Shown: positions 52,608-61,901 of the stretch, in pieces
How the letters are laid out: the number at the start of each line of letters is the position of its first letter
Position numbering within the stretch: position 1 is the stretch's first letter
Assembly: GCF_002287925.1 (NCBI RefSeq)
Contig: NZ_CP016769.1
Location: forward strand, 1,364,001-1,428,000
Length of the DNA: 64,000 nucleotides
Source: Candidatus Planktophila lacus
GTDB taxonomy: Bacteria > Actinomycetota > Actinomycetes > Nanopelagicales > Nanopelagicaceae
Reading direction: 5' to 3'
The notes under the pieces: model-generated
Told to the model about the DNA's origin: nothing
Databases searched by the model: none
What the model saw: only the letters and a program-made list of their open reading frames with translations
Position numbers and translations under genes: made by a program

Positions 52608-53912
52608 TTAGGCTCGCGTCAAGCGCCGTTTAATTCTCCAGATTATCAACGTTAATAACGCGATCCCCACCCATTGCCAGAATGAAATTGGAAATGGTTT
52701 ATGTTCTGGCAAGGGTTCACTTTCTCCTGCAAGAGTATTAAGAATCGTAAATTCAGCAAATACACCAGCGTGATCAGTTGCATATGGAGCTTTATAACCA
52801 ATGATTTGCGATGTGGTTACAGCAACTCCATTTTTTGTGAAGATGTAATCCAAGCGATCTGTAAATCCGTACTCATTTCCCATGCCTTGTGCAGATTTCA
52901 ATCGATCTGGATCTGGGCCAGTTAAAAGTGCGTTCATTCCCCAGGTGTAAGTAGTTGGTTCACTTGAATCTGGGCCGGCATCGGTAAATCCGGCTTCAAC
53001 CATTAGGCTAAATGCATTGCAATTGCTATCGCCTGCAGGACATTCTTCGCTGGCAGTTGGTTGTAAACCTGGATTAGCCGCATTTGCGGGACGCGGATCA
53101 CGCGGATCAGCGTTGAAATCGCCTATTACGACTAGTGGCATATTGGTTTCTTTAAGATCTGAAATCAACTGCGTTGCTTGTTTAGCCGCGTTAGGTACTT
53201 TATTTTCATCCCAAATTGATTCTAGGTGAGTTGTAACAAAGCGCACTGCAATATCTTCAATATTAACATCGGCCCAGGTATATCCGCGATAGATAGTCAT
53301 TAGCGTTGGAACGATGCTGTAACTATCTTCATATTCGGTATTACCAACCCGAATAACCTGATCGGCCAGGCTCTTTTTGATCGCTAAAGCATCGCCAATC
53401 TGGAAACCACAGGCAGCTTTATCTTGGCCAAATAACTTCTGGAAACGCGTTGGATCTTTTACCATCGTTAAAAATGGAATTGGGTTGATGGAATATCCGG
53501 GATTAAATGCAGTTGTTCCATCTTTACTGGCCAAGACATAATCTCCACCGAGGGCTTCAAGTAGCTGATCGGTGAAGTTAAAGACTTCAGTTTTCTTGCT
53601 CCAGGCGTTCTTCTTGCAGTACCAAATAGTGGCTTCCTGCAGACCTATTACATCTGGCTTATATTCCTTGATTTCGGCGGCAAGTGCGATCGAGCGCTTT
53701 GAAAAATCATTTTTATTTACTTGATCCCACATAAATTGTGCGGCCGCCGGCATATTGGGAATTAACTCGAGGGCAACCCCAACATCTGCACCAAGATAGA
53801 TATTTCGTGACATCACGGTAATTGTTGTTTCTGCCGCTTGCACTGCATAAGGGGTGAGCAAAGCTGCTGATATTGCGCCAATAAGGGCTGCTGTAACCCC
53901 TCGTAATTTCAT
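52608..53912 (-). CDS. Secreted, membrane-anchored endonuclease/exonuclease/phosphatase-family protein
   Basis: 434 residues. Signal peptide (MKLRGVTAALIGAISAALL...VQAAE) and a C-terminal membrane segment (WVGIALLTLIIWRIKRR), so anchored with the catalytic domain outside. EEP motifs: VMSRNIYLG, IGLQEAT with the metal Glu, VVIGDFNADP, DRLDYIF and ATDHAGVFAEF. Such proteins are extracellular nucleases, phosphatases or sphingomyelinase-like phosphodiesterases. A phosphate or nucleotide scavenging role is plausible but not shown. Divergent from the aminopeptidase gene. Confidence 0.82.
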   Translation of the reverse strand: MKLRGVTAALIGAISAALLTPYAVQAAETTITVMSRNIYLGADVGVALELIPNMPAAAQFMWDQVNKNDFSKRSIALAAEIKEYKPDVIGLQEATIWYCKKNAWSKKTEVFNFTDQLLEALGGDYVLASKDGTTAFNPGYSINPIPFLTMVKDPTRFQKLFGQDKAACGFQIGDALAIKKSLADQVIRVGNTEYEDSYSIVPTLMTIYRGYTWADVNIEDIAVRFVTTHLESIWDENKVPNAAKQATQLISDLKETNMPLVVIGDFNADPRDPRPANAANPGLQPTASEECPAGDSNCNAFSLMVEAGFTDAGPDSSEPTTYTWGMNALLTGPDPDRLKSAQGMGNEYGFTDRLDYIFTKNGVAVTTSQIIGYKAPYATDHAGVFAEFTILNTLAGESEPLPEHKPFPISFWQWVGIALLTLIIWRIKRRLTRA

Positions 53913-53937
53913 AGGTTCATTATGTACTCTAAGTCTT

Positions 53938-55389
53938 ATGAATGAGAAGGTTGAAGCCCCAGAAGTAAAGAATGCACGTCCTTATGATGTTGCACCGCCT
54001 GAGCAATTTACTGAATTCATGCGAACTGGTTGGGCACCTTCTGACCTTGAAGGTCTGCAACCACTTGAAGTTGTGACATATGCCTTCACTCGTCGCCAGG
54101 TATTGTCAGAGGCTTTTCCAAATATTCGCTTGGTAATTCCTTCTGGTAATCACAAGACTCGTTCCAATGACACCGAATATGTCTATCGCCCACATAGCGC
54201 TTTTGCTTATTACAGCGGTGTGCAAGGCGCTGATGCAGTTGCTGATTCAGTTTTAATCTTGGAACCAAAGGCTGAGGGCGGACATGATGCTTATCTTTAC
54301 TTGCATCCACGTTCGACTCGCGAAACAGATGCTTTCTACACAGATCGTAAATATGGAGAACTCTGGGTTGGTCGCCATTTCACACTTGAAGAAGCCGCGA
54401 CTGTTTATCAGATTGAAACTCGCAATGTAGATAACATCGAAGGCCTGCTGCGCTTTAGCAAAGAAACACTTTTGATTCGTGGTGAAGATGCCTTGATGGA
54501 TAAGTTGATCTCAGTTCATGCCCGCGAAGCTGAGTTCCAGACATTTACATCTGAACAGCGCCTTATAAAAGATGAGTACGAAGTAGGCCAACTGCAGGCT
54601 GCCGTTGATTCAACCGGTCGCGGTTTTTCAGATGTAATCGCGGCAATGCCTGCTGCTGCCGATCATCATCGCGGTGAACGCATTGTGGAAGGCGCATTCT
54701 TTGGTCGCGCCCGCCTTGAAGGTAATGACATTGGTTATACAACTATTGCTGCGGCCGGTTCGCATGCCTGCGTGCTGCACTGGATCCGCAACGATGGCGC
54801 GGTTCGCAATGGTGAACTTTTGCTACTCGATGCCGGTGTTGAAATGGATTCCTATTACACCGCCGATATCACGCGTACCTTGCCGGTGAATGGAAAGTTC
54901 ACACCTGCGCAACGCGCTTTATACATGTTGGTTTACGAGGCACAGCTTGCGGGTTTTGCTGCAGTTAAGCCGGGAGTTAAATTCTTAGAGATCAACCGCG
55001 CAGCGCAACGAGTACTTGCTCAAGGTTTAGCAGATATGGGCGTGCTTACCGTTAGCGCAGAAGAATCAATGAAGCCAGAAGTTGGTCTGCACCGACGTTG
55101 GACCTTGCACGGAGTAAGTCATCATTTAGGTTTGGATGTTCACGATTGCGAACATGCTCGTCAAGATATGTACCGCGATGGCGTGCTGCAGGAAGGAATG
55201 GTTCTAACCGTTGAACCAGGTCTATATATCCAGCCTGATGACGAACTCTTTGCTCCTGAATATCGCGGAATCGGTATCCGCATCGAAGACGATGTCATTG
55301 TTACTGCAGATGGATGCCGTAACTTAAGTGAAGATATTCCGCGCCATCCTGATGCAATCGAAGCTTGGATGGCTTCAATTCTCGGTTAA
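53938..55389 (+). CDS. pepP: Xaa-Pro aminopeptidase (aminopeptidase P)
   Basis: Removes N-terminal residues before proline. ATG 53938 gives 483 residues, the family length, beginning MNEKVEAPEVKN; upstream extension enters the divergent gene. N-terminal domain includes FTRRQVLSEAFPN and SAFAYYSGV. Metal ligands: both Asp of LLDAGVEMDSYYTADITRT, His of GVSHHLGLDVHD, Glu of TVEPGLYI and Glu of RIEDDVIV, all present. Cytoplasmic; monocistronic. Confidence 0.92.
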   Translation: MNEKVEAPEVKNARPYDVAPPEQFTEFMRTGWAPSDLEGLQPLEVVTYAFTRRQVLSEAFPNIRLVIPSGNHKTRSNDTEYVYRPHSAFAYYSGVQGADAVADSVLILEPKAEGGHDAYLYLHPRSTRETDAFYTDRKYGELWVGRHFTLEEAATVYQIETRNVDNIEGLLRFSKETLLIRGEDALMDKLISVHAREAEFQTFTSEQRLIKDEYEVGQLQAAVDSTGRGFSDVIAAMPAAADHHRGERIVEGAFFGRARLEGNDIGYTTIAAAGSHACVLHWIRNDGAVRNGELLLLDAGVEMDSYYTADITRTLPVNGKFTPAQRALYMLVYEAQLAGFAAVKPGVKFLEINRAAQRVLAQGLADMGVLTVSAEESMKPEVGLHRRWTLHGVSHHLGLDVHDCEHARQDMYRDGVLQEGMVLTVEPGLYIQPDDELFAPEYRGIGIRIEDDVIVTADGCRNLSEDIPRHPDAIEAWMASILG

Positions 55390-55728
55390 TTAACCAGCTA
55401 TCTGTAAACCGAGGTAAGCAGCGGCTAAACCAAAGCCGAGTGACATAACTAAGTTTATGGTTATCTCGCGATAGCGCTTTAGCTCAAACCCTAGGTAGAT
55501 ATCGAGCATAAACGTTGACCAAGTTGTAAATGCGCCGGCAAAGCCAACGGCCAATAAATCGTAAATGGTTTCAGATTTTGTAAAAGTTAATCCGATGATA
55601 AATGAGCCAATTACATTTACGAGAAAGATTCCGTAGGGCTTGCTGGTGTAGCGGCGAATGTATTGATCAATCGCAAAGCGCGCGGGTGCGCCAACTGCGG
55701 CGCCAAGAATCACATATAAAGTATTCAT
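55390..55728 (-). CDS. crcB: Fluoride channel FluC/CrcB (second of a tandem pair)
   Basis: 112 residues, four membrane segments. GAPARFAIDQYI, the pore Asn of NVIGSFIIG, and GFAGAFTTWSTFM match CrcB. Exports fluoride as a dual-topology dimer. The upstream crcB overlaps by ATGA, so the two may form a heterodimer, as in tandem crcB pairs of actinobacteria. Its stop directly abuts the convergent pepP stop. Confidence 0.9.
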   Translation of the reverse strand: MNTLYVILGAAVGAPARFAIDQYIRRYTSKPYGIFLVNVIGSFIIGLTFTKSETIYDLLAVGFAGAFTTWSTFMLDIYLGFELKRYREITINLVMSLGFGLAAAYLGLQIAG

Positions 55729-56078
55729 CCACGTACCGGAATCAACTTGCGGCTAACTGGCAGAACTAAAAGGACGATTAGCAGGCTTAAAACGATATTT
55801 TCAATTAAGAATAGAAATCCACCAGAAATTGGTTCTACAACTTGTACGGTAACTGCAGAGAATGTTGTCATGCCTGCGCAGAATCCCGGCAACAATAAAT
55901 GACGAAGTTCGGTAACCCCGCGACGCTCCATTAAAACCAAGAGCGCGCTAGCGAGTGCTACACCTAGCAAATTTGCAGCAAGGGTTCCGTTGCGATCATC
56001 GGGAATAACATTCGAAAGGCCAAAGCGAACTAGGGTTCCTGCTACGCCGCCAATCGCGACAAGCAGCAGGGATTTCAT
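55725..56078 (-). CDS. crcB: Fluoride channel FluC/CrcB (first of a tandem pair)
   Basis: 117 residues, four membrane segments. GGVAGTLVRFGLSNV, pore Asn in NLLGVALASAL and GFCAGMTTFSAVTV are CrcB features. It starts two bases after the sdhB stop codon, so it is probably read through from the sdhCAB operon and not from its own fluoride riboswitch, for which there is no room. Confidence 0.9.
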   Translation of the reverse strand: MKSLLLVAIGGVAGTLVRFGLSNVIPDDRNGTLAANLLGVALASALLVLMERRGVTELRHLLLPGFCAGMTTFSAVTVQVVEPISGGFLFLIENIVLSLLIVLLVLPVSRKLIPVRG

Positions 56079-56080
56079 AT

Positions 56081-56839
56081 TTAGTTGCGCTTTTCTCTCT
56101 TTAGCAATCCTGCGAACATGCGAGCTGGATCGTATTTAATATCTACAACGCGTTCCTTCATAGGAATGATTGCGTTATCGGTGATCTTGATGTGCTCTGG
56201 GCAAACTTCAGTACAGCACTTAGTGATGTTACACATCCCAAGGCCGTGCTCTTCTTGCGCAGTGCGCTTGCGATTCTTCAACATATCAAGTGGGTGCATA
56301 TCAAGCTCTGCGATGCGGATAAAGAATCGTGGGCCAGCAAATGATTTCTTATTTTCTTCATGATCGCGGATTACGTGACATGTGTCTTGGCACAAGAAAC
56401 ATTCGATGCACTTGCGGAACTCTTGTGAGCGCTCAACATCTACTTGCTCCATACGTGCTTCACCAGGCTTTAGATCCTTAGGCGGTTCATATGCCGGAAT
56501 CTCCATCGCCTTTTGGTAGTTAAAGGAGACATCGGTTACGAGGTCTTTAATAACTGGGAATGCACGAAGTGGGGTAACGGTAATAGTTTCGTCTTCGCCG
56601 TATGCAGCAACTTGTGTCATACATGCCAGACGAGGCTTGCCGTTGATCTCCATAGAACAAGATCCACATTTGCCGGCTTTACAGTTCCAGCGCACAGCGA
56701 GATCGCCCATTTGGGTTGCTTGTACGCGGTGAATTACATCGAGGACTACTTCGCCTTCGTTGGCTTCAACCTGAACATCTTGAAGTCCACCGTTAGTTGA
56801 GTCTCCTCGCCAGATGCGAAGATTTATTTTGCGCGCCAT
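56081..56839 (-). CDS. sdhB: Succinate dehydrogenase iron-sulfur subunit
   Basis: 252 residues. The [2Fe-2S] domain contains CKAGKCGSCSMEINGKPRLAC; the C-terminal domain has CIECFLCQDTC and CNITKCCTEVCPEHI for the [3Fe-4S]/[4Fe-4S] clusters. Passes electrons from SdhA to quinone. Shares one base with the sdhA stop (TAATG). Third gene of sdhCAB. Confidence 0.95.
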   Translation of the reverse strand: MARKINLRIWRGDSTNGGLQDVQVEANEGEVVLDVIHRVQATQMGDLAVRWNCKAGKCGSCSMEINGKPRLACMTQVAAYGEDETITVTPLRAFPVIKDLVTDVSFNYQKAMEIPAYEPPKDLKPGEARMEQVDVERSQEFRKCIECFLCQDTCHVIRDHEENKKSFAGPRFFIRIAELDMHPLDMLKNRKRTAQEEHGLGMCNITKCCTEVCPEHIKITDNAIIPMKERVVDIKYDPARMFAGLLKREKRN

Positions 56840-58737
56840 TAGTTGGAACCGCCTTTCGCAATTTCTTCCGGTGTCATGTACTTCTTAAGTTCATCAACCT
56901 CAAAGAGGTCGAAGAGTTCCTTAGGCATAAATGGCAGCGTTTGCTTGCGCACATTTACTTGGTTGCCATCGAATGATGAGATGTGGTTGTGTTGACGCCA
57001 CGCTGAATCCATACCTGGGAAGTCATCTCGTGTGTGACCACCACGAGATTCTTCGCGACTGATCGCAGACTTTGCGGTGCTCTCGGCAACTAACAACATA
57101 TTGTCGAGATCGAAGGCCAAGTGGAATCCTGGGTTGAACTTACGTCCGCCAGTTACCGCAACGTTTGCGCTGCGCTTTCTAATTTCAGCAATCTTTTCGA
57201 TCGCATCCTTTAGTTCCGTGCCGGTACGGATAATTCCGACCAAGTTATGTGTAACTTCCTGAAGCTCTGCGTGGAGTGAATATGAATTCTCTCCGCCGCT
57301 ACGAGCAAATGGCGCTTCGATACGCGCAGCCGCTGCTGCAATAGTTGCATCCGATACAGGTGCGGCAGTTGTCTGCTTAACGTAGGCAGCTGCTCCCATT
57401 CCGGCGCGACGACCAAAGACCAAAAGATCTGAAAGTGAGTTACCGCCAAGACGGTTTGAGCCGTGCATTCCGCCAGCAACTTCGCCTGCAGCAAAGAGCC
57501 CTGGAACGCCGACTGCTGCTGCAGTATCTGGCTCAACTTCCACGCCACCCATTACGTAGTGACAGGTTGGGCCGACTTCCATTGCTTCTTTTGTAATGTC
57601 CACGCCAGCTAGTTCGTAGAACTGGTGCCACATAGAAGGCAGGCGCTTCTTAATTACTTCAGCAGATAAACGCTTTGAAACATCTAGGAATACGCCACCG
57701 TGTTCGGTGCCGCGCCCCGCTTTAACTTCAGAGTTAATTGCGCGCGCAACTTCATCGCGAGGCAATAGCTCTGGTGGGCGGCGGTTATTGTCTTGATCGA
57801 CATACCAACGATCGGCTTCTTCTTCATTGTCGGCGTACTTATCTTTAAATACATCTGGGATGTACTTAAACATAAAGCGCTCACCCTTGTTGTTGGTAAG
57901 GATTCCGCCTTCACCGCGAACAGATTCAGTTACAAGAATTCCGCGAACAGATGGAGGCCAAACCATTCCGGTTGGGTGGAATTGCAAGAACTCCATATCA
58001 ACCAAGTTTGCGCCGGCCTTTAGGGCAAGTGCATGGCCATCGCCAGTGCCTTCCCAAGAGTTAGAGGTAATCTTGAAAGTCTTTCCGACGCCACCAGTGG
58101 CAATGATTACTGCAGGTGCTTCGAATAGAACTTCAGATCCTGATTCACGCCAGTAACCATATGCGCCAGCGATCTTGCCGTTCTCTTTGAGAATTTCTGT
58201 GATCGTAAGTTCTGAGAAAACTTTAATATGTGATTCGTAATCACCGTGTTCGCGCTTATCTGCTTGCTGCAGTGCAACGATCTTCTGTTGCATGGTGCGA
58301 ATAAGTTCTAGACCAGTGCGGTCACCAACGTGTGCAAGGCGTGGATATTCGTGTCCGCCGAAGTTACGTTGGCTGATCTTTCCTTCTTTGGTGCGATCAA
58401 AGAGCGCGCCCCACATTTCAAGTTCCCAGATGCGATCTGGAGATTCTTTGGCATGAAGTTCTGCCATGCGGAAATGGTTAAGGAACTTTCCACCGCGCAT
58501 AGTGTCGCGGAAGTGAACCTTCCAGTTATCGTTTGAATTCGCGTTACCCATTGAGGCAGCAGCGCCACCTTCAGCCATAACGGTGTGGGCCTTGCCGAAT
58601 AGTGATTTACAGATGATTGCTACGCGCAGACCTGATTCGCGAGCTTCAACTGCTGCACGCAGACCGGCACCGCCTGCACCAATTACCAAGACATCGTATT
58701 TGTGACGTTCTAGAGCGTTTGTCATATCAGTCGGCAT
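56839..58737 (-). CDS. sdhA: Succinate dehydrogenase flavoprotein subunit
   Basis: 632 residues. FAD loop VLVIGAGGAGLRAAVEA, the covalent-FAD His region KAHTVMAEGGAAASMGN, substrate-site HPTGMVWPP and RGEGGILTN, and GEVAGGMHGSNRLGGNSLSDL are intact. Oxidises succinate to fumarate. Belongs to the actinobacterial Sdh1-like group by length and by the partner membrane subunit. Three bases separate it from sdhC. Confidence 0.95.
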   Translation of the reverse strand: MPTDMTNALERHKYDVLVIGAGGAGLRAAVEARESGLRVAIICKSLFGKAHTVMAEGGAAASMGNANSNDNWKVHFRDTMRGGKFLNHFRMAELHAKESPDRIWELEMWGALFDRTKEGKISQRNFGGHEYPRLAHVGDRTGLELIRTMQQKIVALQQADKREHGDYESHIKVFSELTITEILKENGKIAGAYGYWRESGSEVLFEAPAVIIATGGVGKTFKITSNSWEGTGDGHALALKAGANLVDMEFLQFHPTGMVWPPSVRGILVTESVRGEGGILTNNKGERFMFKYIPDVFKDKYADNEEEADRWYVDQDNNRRPPELLPRDEVARAINSEVKAGRGTEHGGVFLDVSKRLSAEVIKKRLPSMWHQFYELAGVDITKEAMEVGPTCHYVMGGVEVEPDTAAAVGVPGLFAAGEVAGGMHGSNRLGGNSLSDLLVFGRRAGMGAAAYVKQTTAAPVSDATIAAAAARIEAPFARSGGENSYSLHAELQEVTHNLVGIIRTGTELKDAIEKIAEIRKRSANVAVTGGRKFNPGFHLAFDLDNMLLVAESTAKSAISREESRGGHTRDDFPGMDSAWRQHNHISSFDGNQVNVRKQTLPFMPKELFDLFEVDELKKYMTPEEIAKGGSN

Positions 58738-58740
58738 CCC

Positions 58741-59541
58741 TTAGAAGAAGTAGAAGTTGGTCCAGGCGCCAGTTGCAACTTGGCGGACATAGATATCGGC
58801 AAAGGCAACTGCGGCAAGTGAATACCAGGCATATTGCTGATGTGAATGATTTAGTACTGAGACCCAACTCCAAAGCTTGTAACGAACTGGATGTTTAGAG
58901 AAGTGCTTTAAACGGCCGCCAATTGTGTGGCGACAGGTGTGGCAAGACAATGAATACATCCAGAGCATTGTTGCGCTCAAGGTAAGAACGATTGAGCCGA
59001 CGCTCATGTGGCCCCATTCACCTGCTGGGTTCTTAAATGAAATAACTGCGTCGTAAGTAAGGATTACGTTAAATACCAAACCTGCGTAGAAGAACCAACG
59101 GTGGGCGTTCTGCAAGATAAGTGGTGCACGAGTTTCGCCTGTGTATTTGCTGTGTGGTTCCGCAACGGCGCATGCAGGTGGTGACAACCAGAAGGCACGG
59201 TAGTAAGCCTTGCGGTAGTAGTAGCAAGTCATACGGAAACCAAGTGGGAATATCAAAATAATCAACGCTGGTGAAAGTGCGAAGTTAAAAATTTCTGCGC
59301 TAACTGGAGTCCAACCAAAAAGCGTTGCTTCAGGTACGCATGCTTCGGAAAGACATGGAGAATAGAAAGGAGAGATCAGGTGATCTTTGTAGTAGTTCGC
59401 ACCTTCGAATGCGCGGAATGTTGCATAGACAATGAAGCTAAATAAAACTCCAAAGGTAATTGCCGGTTGCAACCACCATTTATCTGTGCGCAGCGTGCGC
59501 TCTTTAATCTTGGCGCGTGTTGGAGAAAAGACTCCGGACAT
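58741..59541 (-). CDS. sdhC: Succinate dehydrogenase membrane subunit (single, Sdh1 type)
   Basis: 266 residues with about five membrane segments, one large subunit instead of separate SdhC and SdhD. Candidate haem/quinone histidines: NAHRWFFYAGLVFN, SLSCHTCRHTIGGR, SVLNHSHQQYAW. This matches the Sdh1 membrane protein family of actinobacteria. First gene of sdhCAB. GGGG lies six bases before the ATG; upstream lies a leader with repeated GGTTAAA. Confidence 0.88.
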   Translation of the reverse strand: MSGVFSPTRAKIKERTLRTDKWWLQPAITFGVLFSFIVYATFRAFEGANYYKDHLISPFYSPCLSEACVPEATLFGWTPVSAEIFNFALSPALIILIFPLGFRMTCYYYRKAYYRAFWLSPPACAVAEPHSKYTGETRAPLILQNAHRWFFYAGLVFNVILTYDAVISFKNPAGEWGHMSVGSIVLTLSATMLWMYSLSCHTCRHTIGGRLKHFSKHPVRYKLWSWVSVLNHSHQQYAWYSLAAVAFADIYVRQVATGAWTNFYFF

Positions 59542-59550
59542 TTCTACCCC

Positions 59551-59580
59551 TTTTTTTAACCTTTAAGCCCTTTAACCCTT
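59551..59580 (-). repeat. Short tandem repeats in the sdhC leader
   Basis: Read on the minus strand, GGGTTAAA, GGGCTTAAA and GGTTAAA follow each other directly upstream of the sdhC ribosome site. Three near-copies with 8-9 base spacing could be a regulator site or slippage product. The rest of the 276-base gap contains tRNA-Ser(TGA) and a small hairpin (GTGGCT/AGCCAC near 59650-59675). Confidence 0.3.
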
Positions 59581-59687
59581 GGCAGGATTGTTCTTGCTTA
59601 AGGAGAAGTGTCCGCTTCTGAGGCAAAACTCGCCAGATGGTTGCCCGCATCGTGGCTATGAAGTCAGCCACAGCGAGAGAAAAATGG

Positions 59688-59770
59688 CGGAGGGCGTGGG
59701 ATTTGAACCCACGAAACTTTCGTTTGCCGGTTTTCAAGACCGGTGCACTCGGCCGCTATGCGAGCCCTCC
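59688..59770 (-). tRNA. tRNA-Ser(TGA)
   Basis: Class II tRNA: acceptor GGAGGGC/GCCCTCC, anticodon arm CCGGT-CTTGAAA-ACCGG with anticodon TGA, long variable arm ACGAAA...TTTCGT, T arm GTGGG-TTCAAAT-CCCAC. Discriminator G; CCA not encoded. With GGA and GCT isoacceptors elsewhere it covers most serine codons in this window. Confidence 0.96.
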
Positions 59771-59817
59771 GTGGGAGAGATTACCCGAAGTTGGAAGGCA
59801 TTAAAAATCGGCGCTAA

Positions 59818-60633
59818 TTACTGGGGTAGTTCGAGCAGTCGTTCAATAACGATGGCTACGCCATCTTGATTATGAGGCGGTGCCACATCTTTGGCATTTG
59901 CAGGTCCTGCATGATGTCCATCGATCATTGCATAAGAGCGTCCAGCCCATTGCAACATAGAAAAGTCATTTGGATTATCACCAAAGGCGACGCAATCTTC
60001 AGCAGTAATTCCGATACGCGCTGCCATCATTGCAAGCGTTTCACCTTTGGAAACGCCAAGGGCAGAAATTTCAAGCAGTGAATCGTTATTTGCCGAATGC
60101 GTAACATTTACAACGCCTTGTAGCGCAGGCGTTGCTAAAGCCAGCATTTCATCTGCCGAAATTTCTTGTTGTGAAAGGCGAGCTAATAACTTTAGCGCCG
60201 GACGATTTGTAACTGTGTCTATTGTGTCAACGCCAATATCGTCCATGCCAACATCCCAGCGCGGGATATATGCCTTCTCACGGTGGAAGTGATCATTTGA
60301 TTCAACAGCAAATGAAACATTGGGAATAGTTACGCGCAAGATATCAACTGCTTTTTGAAGTTCAGTTGGCGCAATCATCCACTGCTCTAAAACTTTATCG
60401 TTATGCAAATCGTAGAGAAGTCCACCGTTGCAGCAAATTGCAGAACCGAAATCAAATGCTTCTCGCACATCGCCCATCCAACGTGGCGGACGGCCGGTGA
60501 CAAAGAATATTTCTACGCCGAGATCGCGCGCCTTGGTAAATGCGGCGATTGTGCGGTGTGAAATTGCTTCATCGTGCGGAACGATCGTTCCATCTAAATC
60601 TGTTGCAATTAACTTTGGGCGACGATCGCTCAC
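59818..60633 (-). CDS. HAD-superfamily hydrolase (Cof-like phosphatase)
   Basis: 271 residues. Motif [11 protein letters not shown] with nucleophile Asp, motif II FVTGRPP, motif [17 protein letters not shown]; a C2-type cap lies between (about 85-190). Cof-type proteins dephosphorylate sugar phosphates, FMN or PLP. The GMM-like specificity is unknown. It overlaps serS by ATGA and is downstream of it. Confidence 0.85.
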   Translation of the reverse strand: MSDRRPKLIATDLDGTIVPHDEAISHRTIAAFTKARDLGVEIFFVTGRPPRWMGDVREAFDFGSAICCNGGLLYDLHNDKVLEQWMIAPTELQKAVDILRVTIPNVSFAVESNDHFHREKAYIPRWDVGMDDIGVDTIDTVTNRPALKLLARLSQQEISADEMLALATPALQGVVNVTHSANNDSLLEISALGVSKGETLAMMAARIGITAEDCVAFGDNPNDFSMLQWAGRSYAMIDGHHAGPANAKDVAPPHNQDGVAIVIERLLELPQ

Positions 60634-61898
60634 ACAAGCTCAAATCGCTTGGTGCCAAGGAATGGTTGCAGTGCAGCAGGCACGTTTACTGTGCCATCTG
60701 CATTTTGGTGGTTCTCAAGTATCGCCACGATCATCCGAGGAATCGCAACCAAGGTGCCATTTAGCGTTGCGACAGCCTTTGTGCCGTCAGCATCTTTATA
60801 GCGAATATTTAAGCGGCGGGCTTGGAATTCGGTGCAGTTAGAAGTACTTGTAACTTCGCGATATGCCTTCTGTGTTGGGATCCAAGCTTCGATATCAAAT
60901 TTACGCGTTGCACTTGATCCAAGATCACCAGATGCCACATCGATTACGCGGAAAGGGATCTCCATCGCATTTAAGAAATCTTTCTCCCATTGCAGTAAAC
61001 GCTTATGTTCTTCCTTGGCTTCTTCTGGCTTACAGAAGGAGAACATTTCAACCTTATCGAATTGATGTACTCGGATAATTCCGCGGGTATCTTTTCCGTA
61101 ACTTCCGGCCTCGCGGCGGAAACAAGTTGAATATCCGGCATAACGCATCGGCAATTTATCCGCTGGTAGTACTTCATCCATGTGGAATGCGGCCAGTGGA
61201 ACTTCGCTTGTGCCGACTAAGTACGCGTCATCTTTTTCAAGGTGATAGACATTTTCTGCTGCTTGTCCAAGAAAACCGGTGCCTTCCATCGCCGCAGGCT
61301 TTACAAGTACTGGTGGAATAACTGGTGTAAATCCAGCCTTTAGCGCGCTTTGAATCGCATAGTTAACAAGTGCGAATTCCAGCATCGCTCCAACGCCGGT
61401 TAAATAATATGAACGAGAACCAGAAACTTTTGCACCACGTTCAGTGTCGATTGCGCCAAGTAGCTTTCCAAGTTCAACGTGATCTTTTGCTTCGAAACCA
61501 TCTTTGGTGAAATCACGTGGCGTGCCAACGTGTTCAATGGTTACAAAATCTGCTTCGCCACCGATTGGCGCTTCTGGGTCCAATAGGTTTGAAAGTTGCA
61601 TGACAAGTGCGTTGGCTTTCGCTTCGATTTCCGCGCGCTTAGCATCGGCAGCTTTTACTTTATCTGCCAGTGCTTTTGCATTCTCTAATAAAGCAGCCTT
61701 TTCATCGCCTTTTGCGGCTCCGACAGACTTGGAAAGCGTGTTCTGTTCAGCGCGCAAAGTTTCGAATTCGGTAATCGCAGCGCGGCGCACATCATCGATC
61801 GCAAGTACTTGATCCACGATCGTGACATCTTCGCCACGACCTTTTTGTGATGCGCGAACTAGATCTGGATTCTCGCGAAGGAGTTTGATATCGATCAT
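60630..61898 (-). CDS. serS: Serine-tRNA ligase
   Basis: Charges the three tRNA-Ser found in this window. 422 residues. N-terminal coiled coil (about 30-105) for the long variable arm, class II motif 2 [21 protein letters not shown], and motif 3 [29 protein letters not shown] is in the serine site. Overlaps the HAD gene by ATGA and starts three bases after pheA's stop. Confidence 0.96.
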   Translation of the reverse strand: MIDIKLLRENPDLVRASQKGRGEDVTIVDQVLAIDDVRRAAITEFETLRAEQNTLSKSVGAAKGDEKAALLENAKALADKVKAADAKRAEIEAKANALVMQLSNLLDPEAPIGGEADFVTIEHVGTPRDFTKDGFEAKDHVELGKLLGAIDTERGAKVSGSRSYYLTGVGAMLEFALVNYAIQSALKAGFTPVIPPVLVKPAAMEGTGFLGQAAENVYHLEKDDAYLVGTSEVPLAAFHMDEVLPADKLPMRYAGYSTCFRREAGSYGKDTRGIIRVHQFDKVEMFSFCKPEEAKEEHKRLLQWEKDFLNAMEIPFRVIDVASGDLGSSATRKFDIEAWIPTQKAYREVTSTSNCTEFQARRLNIRYKDADGTKAVATLNGTLVAIPRMIVAILENHQNADGTVNVPAALQPFLGTKRFELV

Positions 61899-61901
61899 GC
61901 T

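Noticed and set aside
56040-56100. Fluoride riboswitch before crcB
   Set aside because: Only two bases separate the sdhB stop from the crcB start, so no riboswitch can fit there.
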